From the NCBI GenBank assembly GCA_018711525.1, contig DVIF01000009.1:1-40070 (forward strand): DNA of 40,070 bases, in the 5' to 3' direction. The notes beneath the pieces are model-generated. The model saw only the letters and a program-made list of their open reading frames with translations, did not search any database and was not told where the DNA came from. Origin of the DNA: Candidatus Ornithospirochaeta stercorigallinarum. Lineage in GTDB: Bacteria > Spirochaetota > Spirochaetia > Sphaerochaetales > Sphaerochaetaceae. This document shows positions 1 through 7,788 of the stretch, piece after piece (within the stretch, counting starts at the first letter, position 1; every line of letters begins with the position of its first letter). The position numbers were made by a program, and so were the translations under genes.

Positions 1-36
1 TTCTTCGTCTTCTTCGTCTTCTTCGTCTTCTTCGAT
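1..36. repeat. 9-bp tandem repeat encoding Asp-Glu-Glu
   Basis: The unit TTCTTCGTC occurs three times in a row, followed by a fourth that diverges at its end. Read on the minus strand it adds Asp-Glu-Glu units to the acidic tail of the Sel1-like protein. The array continues beyond the window edge, so copy number is unknown. Repeats of this kind can change length by slippage without altering the frame. Confidence 0.85.
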
Positions 37-525
37 GCCGAATTCATTTGATGGATTGATGTCGTCAGGAGAATAATCGTCACTTTGTATAAGCTCGTAC
101 ATATACAGCGACTCCTCGTCTTCGTCTTTCATCACTTCCAGTTTTTCCAAGATTTCATCTCCATCTTGTTCTGGATAGTCATCCCTCATTATCATTTTGC
201 ATAAGCCTTTATAGCCTGCAAGCATATCCAGATCGGCCGCTTCCCTATATAATTCGTAGGCTCTGTTATTATATTGCTCATCGGAGTCGAAGCCTTTGAT
301 TTCTACCTGCCTGAAATATATCATTTCCCCCAGAAACGCAGATGCTTTATCTTCTCCTTTTGAATAAGCTTTGCTCAAATAGTCCCAGGCCATGTCAATA
401 TCGGATGAGCCGTATTCTCCATAGTAATAATTGATTCCCAAGGTAAGCATTGCCTTCGAGTCGTTTTTTTCCGCAAGTTCCTCCAATGTTGATTTGGAAA
501 GTTCGAAGTAATCTATATCCGCCAT
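1..525 (-). CDS. Sel1-like repeat protein with acidic C-terminal tail (partial)
   Basis: An open frame runs from an ATG at 525 off the left edge of the window with no stop, so only the first 175 residues are seen. The start is preceded by AAGGGG about 5 nt upstream. Residues 15-105 look like Sel1/TPR-type helical repeats: short helices with alternating Ala, Leu, Tyr and Gly, for example a stretch reading AMLTLGINYYYGEYGSSD followed by AWDYLSKAYSKGE. Such repeats usually mediate protein-protein contacts. The C-terminal part turns strongly acidic and ends in repeated Asp-Glu-Glu triplets encoded by a 9-bp tandem repeat. There is no signal peptide, so it is probably cytoplasmic. The partner is unknown. 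Assignment to Sel1-like proteins is by repeat appearance only. Confidence 0.6.
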   Translation of the reverse strand, partial: MADIDYFELSKSTLEELAEKNDSKAMLTLGINYYYGEYGSSDIDMAWDYLSKAYSKGEDKASAFLGEMIYFRQVEIKGFDSDEQYNNRAYELYREAADLDMLAGYKGLCKMIMRDDYPEQDGDEILEKLEVMKDEDEESLYMYELIQSDDYSPDDINPSNEFGIEEDEEDEEDEE

Positions 526-1009
526 AATAACCCCTTTTTTCGACTGATATTCATGCTTTCAGGATTTAGGAAAGACATGTTTCTCTTCTTTTATGATAAA
601 CTTGATTCCGAATACAACAAAACATTATTTTTTGCTTGAATCAACTCCTTTTTATAGGGCATATCCTCTGCAGATAATCCACAAAGCATTGGACCCCCCT
701 GAAAATCACATTTCAGGAAGTCTCGGATGATATCGGAAATTGTTTTTCTGTATTCTCTGAAAAGCTCTTCAACCGAATTCTCTTTCAGTCTTTAATTGAT
801 AATGCATATTTATTTGCAAGTTCACGAATCTCTTGCTGAAAATTCCTTATCTCCATTTTATTTTCCGTCCATATGTTTAGAAAGATGGTTGAACAAAATG
901 AAACAGGAGCTCTTTCCGCCTATTGCAACACAGCTTCCTTTTTTGCATCACAGAGGAGCTGCTATGCAAGCAGAAGCTTCCATAACGATTACCATATACA
1001 AACCTACAA
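526..1009. other. Gene-poor spacer holding only a broken small gene
   Basis: Apart from the frameshifted small gene at 591-856 I see no intact coding frame with a ribosome binding site here. The short plus-strand frames at 796-1017 and 873-1118 lack a Shine-Dalgarno and read as low-complexity non-protein sequence. Confidence 0.5.
591..856 (-). pseudogene. Small gene of unknown function split by a -1 frameshift
   Basis: An ATG at 856 opens 23 codons (MEIRNFQQEIRELANKYALS...) ending in TGA at 785-787. The overlapping -1 frame (591-791) continues 66 protein-like codons (KENSVEELFREYRKTISDII...) to a TAA at 591-593, but has no ATG of its own and is preceded by an in-frame TAA. Joined at the AAA GAC step they give one charged, helical protein of about 88 residues. 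The simplest reading is a gene broken by loss of one base. A programmed -1 shift cannot be excluded, but no classical slippery heptamer is visible. I do not recognise the family. It lies between the truncated Sel1-like gene and the ATPase, in a region that looks accessory. Confidence 0.4.
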
Positions 1010-2167
1010 TCATATAATCTTTCCGTCCCAAAGCCTGTCTAGGAAAACCTTCCACGGCATTATTCTGATTCCATCATCTGTTGTCCGCTCAAAGAATTCA
1101 CGACATACGATTATATAGTCCTTCACAGCATTCTCATCCCTAAAAGCCCTCAGTCCTTTGAGTTCCTTATTAGTGATGTTCTTTGCTGTCTTCACTTCAA
1201 TGGCAACTTTGTTCTCGATCACGAAGTCAACCTCATAGCCTTCACGTGTACGCCAGAAGTAAAGCTCGTCATCTGTCATGTTGTAGTCGATGTATGCTTT
1301 CAGTTCCATGAAGATGTAGTTCTCGAACATCTTGCCATATTCAGTCATCGTCTCAGAAGGAACAGGCATCCTGGCTGCAGCTCTCGCAACTCCTACATCG
1401 AAAAAATAGAACTTCGAGGTGTTTACAGGGATTCTCTTCGCTCCTTTTCTGTATGGCATGAGATAGTAACCGATGAAGGTGTCTACAAGAATCTGATACC
1501 ACTCCTTGATTGTATCAGCGGACATGCCGATGTCTCTGGACACATTCGAAAAGTTCATCAGCTCAGTATTCTCACTAGCGGCGAATGTGAGGAAGTTGCT
1601 GAAGACTCCAAGATCTCGTCTTTCTCCCTCGGCTGCGATTTCATTATCGAGATAGCCTCTGACATAGTTCCTGAGCTGAGTCTGATACGATCTGGCCAGG
1701 AATGCCTTGGGAAGCATTCCTGTTGCAAAAACCGAGTCGAGATCTGGATTTCTGTCTCTTATCTCTTTCCATACAAGAGGGTGCATCGCAACTATTCCGG
1801 CCCTTCCTCCAAGGAGGTTGCTTCCGCTCTTCTTTAATTTCCTTGCACTGGATCCAGTGAGCAGGAACTGGATATCACCATGGGTCATGATATGCTGGAT
1901 GTCGAGGAGTACAGGAGGGAAGAGCTGCACTTCGTCGACAATGACAAAGCCTTCAGTCTTTCCATTCAGCATCGATCTCAGAAGTACTGGGTTGCGACGA
2001 AAAGCATCGAGAGTGTCACCATCAAGGAATGTGATCGAAAGAATCGCTTTCTTCTGAAGCTCATTCTCGATGTAGGAAGTCTTTCCTGTCATCCTAGGTC
2101 CGAAAAGGAAAAGAGAACTTTCTTCAAGCAGGTCTTCAATCTCAAGTGCTCGTCTAATATATTCCAT
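1010..2167 (-). CDS. AAA_14/DUF4143 family ATPase
   Basis: This 385-residue protein has the two-part layout of the widespread ATP-binding proteins with an AAA_14 domain and a C-terminal DUF4143 domain. The Walker A motif GPRMTGKTS is at residues 23-31, Walker B FVIVDE at 74-79, and the sensor-like TGSS at 104-107. The C-terminal part (about 200-385) carries the usual DFVI...IEVK segment, which resembles a PD-(D/E)xK nuclease core. The ATG at 2167 has GGGG about 8 nt upstream. Family members are often present in many copies, sometimes near toxin-antitoxin or mobile genes, and their role is unclear. Neighbours on both sides are decayed, which supports an accessory location. Family assignment is firm; function is not known. 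Confidence 0.85.
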   Translation of the reverse strand: MEYIRRALEIEDLLEESSLFLFGPRMTGKTSYIENELQKKAILSITFLDGDTLDAFRRNPVLLRSMLNGKTEGFVIVDEVQLFPPVLLDIQHIMTHGDIQFLLTGSSARKLKKSGSNLLGGRAGIVAMHPLVWKEIRDRNPDLDSVFATGMLPKAFLARSYQTQLRNYVRGYLDNEIAAEGERRDLGVFSNFLTFAASENTELMNFSNVSRDIGMSADTIKEWYQILVDTFIGYYLMPYRKGAKRIPVNTSKFYFFDVGVARAAARMPVPSETMTEYGKMFENYIFMELKAYIDYNMTDDELYFWRTREGYEVDFVIENKVAIEVKTAKNITNKELKGLRAFRDENAVKDYIIVCREFFERTTDDGIRIMPWKVFLDRLWDGKII

Positions 2168-2561
2168 ATTGCTACCCCTAATCGGAATTATATCTGAAAA
2201 TTCCGAATAAGACTAGGAATTTGTACGAAAAAATAACGAGAAAAGCAACAGGAAAAATCAAAGCCACCAGCCAATAAATTGCCTCATATCTGAGAACAGT
2301 CAACCAGCGAATCCGCCTTATTGAGTGCATCATAAGATAGCTCTTGCCACTGCGCCACGGCTGACACCACTTTTCCCTGTGATATACTGATACGTTGCAG
2401 TTGGAACACGGCGTATGATGGCCTTCACTTTCTTCTAAACAGTATCATCACCCGCATTCAGGACAATCGGTCATAGTACACATATGCACAGACTATCTTT
2501 CTCTTTATAATGTTTTAACGTTTTAATTTTTAATTAAATCAACTCTTGTTGAATACATATC
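2168..2561. other. Non-coding spacer with a possible decayed ORF
   Basis: No intact gene is seen. On the minus strand 2284-2424 there is a 46-codon stop-free stretch ending in TGA whose translation looks protein-like (for example VAQWQELSYDALNKADSLVD) but which has no start codon. A second minus-strand frame nearby shows paired CxxC motifs interrupted by stops (CPEC, CSNC), reminiscent of a broken zinc ribbon. Both may be remnants of lost genes. The part at 2500-2561 is AT-rich. Confidence 0.3.
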
Positions 2562-3689
2562 TCACTTAAAATGCCTGCCAGAAGGAATCTTATTATGAAA
2601 ATATTTATCTTCCCACTCTGGATCTTTTTCATCGATATAGTCACCTATCCGGCAGTCATGAAAAAGATCATCTGCTATCTCAATGATGAGATCCTTGAAT
2701 TCCAAGTGTTTGATAAACCTCTCAGGAATAGCAGACAGTCCAAGATGCGATCCGATGATATTTCCTGTAATAGCTCCTGTGGAATCGCTATCTCCATCAT
2801 GATTGACAGCTGTGATAATAGCTTTTTCGAAGTCGCTGCTATATCGGATTGAACAGAAAATAGAGATTGCCAATGCTTCTTCAGCAACCCAGCCTTCCCC
2901 TAAGCTGATTATTCCTTCATCAGATGGGATATGCTTGTCTGTGGCAAGCTCAATTGCTTTATCTATAAGCTCCAAGAAAACATCTACAGCCTCATGCTGA
3001 GTCTGAGCATATTTGTTGTAAATTACGTTTTTCATATCAGATACAGCTTCTTCTATTGAAATATCATTGTGAGAAAGAAGTGCAATAATATGGACAAGGC
3101 CTTCGGCGGTAATATAACCAAGAGGATGTCCATGAGTCAATGCTGCAGCCTCTGCTCCTATTTGATCTGCCATTTCAATCGAATAATGCTTCTTTTCTCC
3201 AAAATAAAGACCAATAGGTGCAACTCTCATCACACCACCACAACCTTTGCTGTCATTTATAGGATTATCAACAGAGCCTTCTCTACCAACAGAAAGTACG
3301 GAAAGGCATGTATTGCCAGGAGCCCTCCTGCAATAAAGTCCTGGTACATCATCAAGCCAGGAGTAATGATAGCCATCCAGCGGATACTTTTCTGTTTGCG
3401 TTCTATACCAGTCTTTGTAGCTTAACCAAACATAAGACCAAGGATCTCCCATTATGCCTCGGATACAGCCACGTGTTTCGCCATGAAGGATACCTGTCGC
3501 AGTGAAAAGAGTCATCTGGGTGTCATCAGAGATTCTGGCAAGACCTTTGTCGAGAACATATTCTGTAATGCCATCCGAGCCAAATCTTTTCTTGATTTCT
3601 GAATATTTCATGAACTCTACAGGATAGCCTAGCGCATCCCCTGCAGCACCTCCAATCAGACATCCCCTGTATCTATTTAAATCTTTCAC
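2562..3689 (-). CDS. ADP-ribosylglycohydrolase family protein
   Basis: A 375-residue protein of the DraG/ARH family, which removes ADP-ribose from proteins or small molecules using two Mg2+ ions. The N-terminal signature GCLIGGAAGDALGYPVEF is at about 9-26, the metal-binding SDDTQMT at 54-60, and the second metal motif GDSDSTGAITGNIIGS near 298-313. The start is GTG at 3687-3689, with GGGAG about 7 nt upstream. The gene lies 36 nt downstream of a GNAT acetyltransferase on the same strand, so the two are probably co-transcribed. No ADP-ribosyltransferase (DraT or toxin) is present in the window, so the substrate cannot be inferred; many such proteins act in nucleoside or ADP-ribose salvage. 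Confidence 0.9.
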   Translation of the reverse strand: MKDLNRYRGCLIGGAAGDALGYPVEFMKYSEIKKRFGSDGITEYVLDKGLARISDDTQMTLFTATGILHGETRGCIRGIMGDPWSYVWLSYKDWYRTQTEKYPLDGYHYSWLDDVPGLYCRRAPGNTCLSVLSVGREGSVDNPINDSKGCGGVMRVAPIGLYFGEKKHYSIEMADQIGAEAAALTHGHPLGYITAEGLVHIIALLSHNDISIEEAVSDMKNVIYNKYAQTQHEAVDVFLELIDKAIELATDKHIPSDEGIISLGEGWVAEEALAISIFCSIRYSSDFEKAIITAVNHDGDSDSTGAITGNIIGSHLGLSAIPERFIKHLEFKDLIIEIADDLFHDCRIGDYIDEKDPEWEDKYFHNKIPSGRHFK

Positions 3690-3725
3690 TTTACCACTCC
3701 CTTATTTATGAGTTTTTCAAGCATA

Positions 3726-4175
3726 TCATTGTAATTTCTTTCTCAGATAAACCATATCCTTAAGCTGGATACCTTCTTCAAAAATAAGATGGTCATAGTT
3801 ATCTATGAAGAAATTACTGATCCTATGAGAATAGGAGAATCCGCATTTCTCATAGAAAGGCATAGTCAGAGGGCTTTCCCCTGTTCCGACCTGGAGAATA
3901 CTGTACTTTGAGCGGAAAGACGTTTCAACATATTCTATCAAAGCCCTGCCGTATCCCTTTCTCGAGTACTCAGGAAGAATGGCAATGTTCTTTATCTCAA
4001 GGATACCGTCTCCTTCATCTGTAGTGACAATCTCCCCTACTACAGCATCATCATTCTCAATGATGAACATCCTTCCCCTTTCCAGATATTTCAAAACCAT
4101 CTTTTCCGACTCATCTGCCAGAAGAAGCAAAGGCATGTAGTCTTTCTTATTCTTCCCAATCTCCCTGAATACCAT
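3726..4175 (-). CDS. GNAT family N-acetyltransferase
   Basis: A 149-residue single-domain acetyl-CoA-dependent N-acetyltransferase. Motif A, the CoA pyrophosphate-binding loop, is visible as SRKGYGRALIEYV, preceded by the typical β4 strand LEIKNIAILPEY and followed by the FYEKCGFSYSHR motif that ends most GNAT domains. A longer in-frame start (GTG at 4229) exists, but the ATG at 4175 (MVFREIGKN) is preferred because AGAGGGA lies just upstream and the extra 18 residues do not look like a GNAT N-terminus. The acceptor substrate is unknown. It is probably co-transcribed with the ADP-ribosylglycohydrolase gene and diverges from the antiporter gene. Confidence 0.85.
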   Translation of the reverse strand: MVFREIGKNKKDYMPLLLLADESEKMVLKYLERGRMFIIENDDAVVGEIVTTDEGDGILEIKNIAILPEYSRKGYGRALIEYVETSFRSKYSILQVGTGESPLTMPFYEKCGFSYSHRISNFFIDNYDHLIFEEGIQLKDMVYLRKKLQ

Positions 4176-4255
4176 ATTCCCTCTGTGGATAATAGTAGCA
4201 GAAAAGAAGCCCGCCTCGATAGACAACACTTTGCTCTTTTTCTAATATTGTCCTT

Positions 4256-5530
4256 ATGGAAATGCTCTATCTTGCAATCTTCATAATTGTTCTTCTTATC
4301 TCGATAATAACGGGCATCTCCATAGTCTGGGCACTCGTTGCCGGTTATTTCATCTTCTTTACCTATGCCATAAAAAAAGGCAAAGGATTCAAGGAGATAA
4401 TGACAATCTCCCTGCATGGCATATATGAGGCAAGGAACATCCTGACAGCATTCATCCTGATAGGGATGCTCACCGCATCATGGCGGGCAAGCGGAACAAT
4501 CGCATCAATCATATGCTATGCCCTCCCGATGATAAGACCCCAATGGTTTCTTGCCGCTGTCTTCGTCATCAATTCATTGATTTCTTTTCTCACAGGCACA
4601 TCATTCGGAAGCGCTGCAACAATGGGGGTGATCTGTATGACAATGGCAAATGCCATCGGCATCAATCCAATACTCTCAGGCGGTGCGGTACTCTCCGGCA
4701 TATTCTTCGGAGACAGATGCTCCCCAGTCTCAACGAGTGCGCTTCTGGTAGCCGACCTTACAAAGACGAAGGTCGTGGACAACATACCGGGGATGATGAA
4801 GACATCAATACTGCCATTTGTCATCTCGCTTGCAGCATACTGGCTTCTAAGTCTTACTGCAGCGGATATCGGCACATCATCTTCCTCACTCTCAACGATC
4901 TTCTATGAGAACTTTGATATAAACCTTCCCACACTCATCCCTGCCCTCCTCATGCTGATCCTCTCAATACTCAGACTGGGAACGAAGAAGACAATGGCTG
5001 TAAGCATAATATCGGCACTGATCATATGCGTTTTCCTGCAGAAGATGGAAATAGCAGATATCCCTTCAATGCTTTTCTTCGGGTTCAAATCATCAACAGA
5101 AGAACTCTCTGCGATAATGGACGGAGGTGGGGTGACATCAATGGTGAACGTTGCACTCATAGTAGCACTCTCCTCTTCCTTCTCCGGTATATTCCAGGAG
5201 ACCGGCATGCTTGATGGTATAAAGGAGAAAATAGAATCGGCAAAAACCAGACCAAGTGTCATAATCACGCTCATATCAGCAGTGACATGCATGATAGCCT
5301 GCAACCAGACACTTGCAACAATGCTTACTCATCAGCTCTGCTCAGGCCTTGAAAACGACAGGCGTAAAATGGCACTTGCCCTGGAAAACACGGTGATAGT
5401 GATTTCCGCACTCGTTCCATGGTCGATTGCAGGGAGCGTACCACTGACTGTGATAGGAGCCCCGGCGCTGTCGATGGCCGCCGCTTTTTACCTCTTTCTC
5501 CTGCCAATATGCTATATGGCAAGCAAATAA
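4256..5530 (+). CDS. NhaC-type Na+/H+ antiporter
   Basis: A 424-residue polytopic inner-membrane protein with about ten or more hydrophobic segments. The region GDRCSPVSTSALLVAD followed by DNIPGMMKTSILPF is the signature of the NhaC family (PF03553), and the SFLTGTSFGSAATMGVICM helix also fits. Members exchange protons for Na+ or, in some cases, a metabolite pair such as malate-lactate. The protein is somewhat shorter than most NhaC proteins. The first ATG (4256) has no clear Shine-Dalgarno, and a second in-frame ATG at 4262 is equally possible. It ends 14 nt from the convergent TetR gene. The transported ion is inferred only from the family. Confidence 0.82.
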   Translation: MEMLYLAIFIIVLLISIITGISIVWALVAGYFIFFTYAIKKGKGFKEIMTISLHGIYEARNILTAFILIGMLTASWRASGTIASIICYALPMIRPQWFLAAVFVINSLISFLTGTSFGSAATMGVICMTMANAIGINPILSGGAVLSGIFFGDRCSPVSTSALLVADLTKTKVVDNIPGMMKTSILPFVISLAAYWLLSLTAADIGTSSSSLSTIFYENFDINLPTLIPALLMLILSILRLGTKKTMAVSIISALIICVFLQKMEIADIPSMLFFGFKSSTEELSAIMDGGGVTSMVNVALIVALSSSFSGIFQETGMLDGIKEKIESAKTRPSVIITLISAVTCMIACNQTLATMLTHQLCSGLENDRRKMALALENTVIVISALVPWSIAGSVPLTVIGAPALSMAAAFYLFLLPICYMASK

Positions 5531-5544
5531 TATATTTGAAGGTC

Positions 5545-6171
5545 TCATGAGAATGCTTTCAGGAAACGGGAGACGAACGCATATACAAGATCATATATTG
5601 AATACTTTCCATACTCGAATCCGACATTCTCCATAGCCCTCTTCTGCTTCTCTGTCACTGTCGTATATGGGTATACACCGAAAAGAAACGGGAAGAAGGA
5701 ATAGATGAAAGCACCCACATCGTCATCGGACAAGGATGGGAAAAACCTCTTGAGTGCCATGGATAGGACTTCTATGGTCTCTGCATATGTCTTCTTGAAG
5801 GACGTAAGATTCTCAATCCTGCTGTTTGTCTCCATATCATAGATGTTCATGGATAGAAGGCGGAGCATGCGTCCCCTCTTTTCAAGGGATGATGCGAGAG
5901 CCGATGAGAAACCGATCCTGTCAAGCTCCTCCCCATTCAAAATGCTCTCAAGCTCATCCTTCCATGCACCATACTCATTTTCAAGAAGGGAAAGAAAAAT
6001 CTCCTCCTTCGTCTGGAAGTAATTATATATTGAGGTACGGGTGAATGATGTGATTGCTCCGATATCGCGGATTGAGATCTCCCTGAAGCTCTTTTCCTCA
6101 TAAAGACGGGCACAGGCGTTGATTATCTCATCCTTCCTTGCATTTGTCAGTTTTTCAGATCCCTTGGGCAT
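5545..6171 (-). CDS. TetR/AcrR family transcriptional regulator
   Basis: A 208-residue regulator. The N-terminal helix-turn-helix is clear (ISIRDIGAITSFTRTSIYNY followed by FQTKEEIFLSLLE, about residues 30-65). The ligand-binding half is variable, as in the family. A longer in-frame ATG lies at 6192, but the ATG at 6171 (MPKGSEKL) is preferred because AGAGGAG lies 4-5 nt upstream of it. It diverges from a MATE efflux gene, the classic arrangement for a drug-sensing repressor of an exporter. A 13-bp palindrome 1.5 kb away, in front of the DUF362 gene, is another candidate target. The ligand is unknown. Confidence 0.9.
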   Translation of the reverse strand: MPKGSEKLTNARKDEIINACARLYEEKSFREISIRDIGAITSFTRTSIYNYFQTKEEIFLSLLENEYGAWKDELESILNGEELDRIGFSSALASSLEKRGRMLRLLSMNIYDMETNSRIENLTSFKKTYAETIEVLSMALKRFFPSLSDDDVGAFIYSFFPFLFGVYPYTTVTEKQKRAMENVGFEYGKYSIYDLVYAFVSRFLKAFS

Positions 6172-6201
6172 ATTCTCCTCTGCTTGAGTCATTATAGCAT
6201 T

Positions 6202-6260
6202 TTACCCTATCTTGTCTAATGGGAAGCAGAGGAAAACTCCATCTTGCAACATTACCCTAT
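6202..6260. promoter_or_regulatory. Direct repeat TTACCCTAT between tetR and MATE gene
   Basis: The nonamer TTACCCTAT occurs at 6202-6210 and again at 6252-6260, exactly 50 bp apart, in the 121-bp divergent region. It could be a regulator half-site, but TetR operators are usually palindromic, so the role is uncertain. Confidence 0.3.
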
Positions 6261-6292
6261 TAAGCGCAGAATCACCAACGAAAGGCATCATC

Positions 6293-7675
6293 ATGAGAAG
6301 AATGACAGAACAGGAGTTCAGGGCCTATTCCCTCTCCGGAAATCTATATAAACTTATAATTCAGGTCGGAACTCCACTTGCCGTATTCGCACTTTTCAAC
6401 ACTCTTTTCTCTATCCTGGATACAATGATGGCAAGCCATCTTGGAACAATCGATGTCTCGACTGTTGCATACATGAACCAGCTTAGGATGGTCCTCAATG
6501 CCATTGGAACAGGCATGATAACAGGCTCCATGATACTCATAAACAGAGAATACGGGGCTGGGAACAATGAAAAGGCAGGCATACTGATAAACACACTTGT
6601 AAGACTCATCCTGATGATTTCAGCGGTGTTCCTCATAATGCTTCCTTTCGTTCCATGGCTACTTGGCATCATAAGCACACCTGAGGAGTTCATAGAGGAA
6701 GGAGCGCTTTATTTCAGGGTCCTCATGATCGCCACCGTAATCAACTTCATAAATCTCGTATATATAAATGTTGAGAAGACCAGGGGCAGGACAAGCATAA
6801 TCATGGTGCTGAACATCATAACCATGGTCATAAAGCTCACCCTGTCCGCACTATTCATATACGTTCTTGAAAAAGGAATAGTCTACATAGCAGTCGCGAC
6901 ACTGATCACATATTCCCTTTTCGCCCTATACTCCCTTTTCCACCTGTTCGACAAGATGAGTATTTTCAGAATCATACCTTCCCTTGTATTCAAAGTGAGA
7001 AAAGGAGTTGCAAAAAACATTGTCGACATCTCCTACCCCGTTGCCGTAGAAGACTCTGCATTCTCACTTGGAAGGGTCGTTGTAAACTCTCTGGCAGGAG
7101 GCTATGGAGCCGAGATGATAGGAGCACTCGGGATATCAAACAATGTAAGCGGCATCGCTGCGAACTTCGAGAACGGGTTCTCAGATGCCTCAAGTGCGAT
7201 AGTCAGCCAGAACTATGGGGCCGGCAAATATAAAAGAGCGGTGGATGCATATAAGGCGAACATAGTCATAACACTTGCAGCAAGTGTACTTGCCCTCTCC
7301 ATTCTCTTTCTTGCCAATGATTTCCTCCTCGATATCTTTGCAACAAGCAAGACAGGCTATGATCTGACATTCAAGGAGACGATCAGGAGCATATTCATAT
7401 ATGACTCGATCGGATGCCTTGGAATCGCCATCAATGGTGCTGGAATGGACTTCCTGCTTGGTCTTGGAAGGACAAAGATAACACTTATACTCAATTTCCT
7501 TAAGATCTTCGTATTCAGAATCCCTGTCCTCTTCATACTCCAGATGTTCATAGAGGATGGTGCGACGGCACTGGGGATAATGATGTTGATTTCAAACTGG
7601 GGCATCTGCATTCCCACAACGATAATCTGCACCTTCATCTCCAAAAGGCTCGTAGGAAAAGAGAAATCCAGGTAA
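6293..7675 (+). CDS. MATE family efflux transporter
   Basis: A 460-residue inner-membrane protein with two MatE halves of about six helices each. Typical features are GNLYKLIIQVGTPLAVFALF at the N-terminus, the DTMMASHLG helix and the SNNVSGIAANFENGFSDAS loop of the second half. MATE proteins export cationic drugs or metabolites using H+ or Na+ gradients. An upstream in-frame TTG at 6212 would add 27 residues, but the ATG at 6293 (MRRMTEQEF) is preferred because the extra residues are not MATE-like and AAAGG precedes the ATG. The divergent TetR gene is the likely regulator. The substrate cannot be told from the sequence. Confidence 0.92.
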   Translation: MRRMTEQEFRAYSLSGNLYKLIIQVGTPLAVFALFNTLFSILDTMMASHLGTIDVSTVAYMNQLRMVLNAIGTGMITGSMILINREYGAGNNEKAGILINTLVRLILMISAVFLIMLPFVPWLLGIISTPEEFIEEGALYFRVLMIATVINFINLVYINVEKTRGRTSIIMVLNIITMVIKLTLSALFIYVLEKGIVYIAVATLITYSLFALYSLFHLFDKMSIFRIIPSLVFKVRKGVAKNIVDISYPVAVEDSAFSLGRVVVNSLAGGYGAEMIGALGISNNVSGIAANFENGFSDASSAIVSQNYGAGKYKRAVDAYKANIVITLAASVLALSILFLANDFLLDIFATSKTGYDLTFKETIRSIFIYDSIGCLGIAINGAGMDFLLGLGRTKITLILNFLKIFVFRIPVLFILQMFIEDGATALGIMMLISNWGICIPTTIICTFISKRLVGKEKSR

Positions 7676-7676
7676 C

Positions 7677-7707
7677 ATTTTTCCATTTCCATAATAGAAG
7701 GAAAAAT
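7677..7707. terminator. AT-rich hairpin after the MATE gene
   Basis: ATTTTTCC at 7677-7684 pairs perfectly with GGAAAAAT at 7700-7707, two nt after the MATE stop codon. It lacks a following T-run, so it is at best a weak terminator or an mRNA-end stabiliser. Confidence 0.35.
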
Positions 7708-7719
7708 CAAATCATTATA

Positions 7720-7748
7720 TTGACACAGTGTCAGAAATATAGAAAATA
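7720..7748 (+). promoter_or_regulatory. Promoter with perfect 13-bp palindromic operator for DUF362 gene
   Basis: TGACACAGTGTCA at 7721-7733 is a perfect inverted repeat (6-bp arms, one-base centre) and contains a consensus -35 hexamer TTGACA at 7720-7725. The -10 about 17 bp downstream is weak (AAAATA at 7743-7748). This sequence type is common for TetR-family operators, so the nearby TetR protein is a natural candidate. A repressor bound here would block the -35. Confidence 0.6.
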
Positions 7749-7788
7749 GATGTCGTATATGAAAATACCTGATAGCGGAGGAAAAAGA

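Noticed and set aside
1-36. A CRISPR-like or satellite array
   Set aside because: The unit is 9 bp, in frame and coding (Asp-Glu-Glu), with no spacers.
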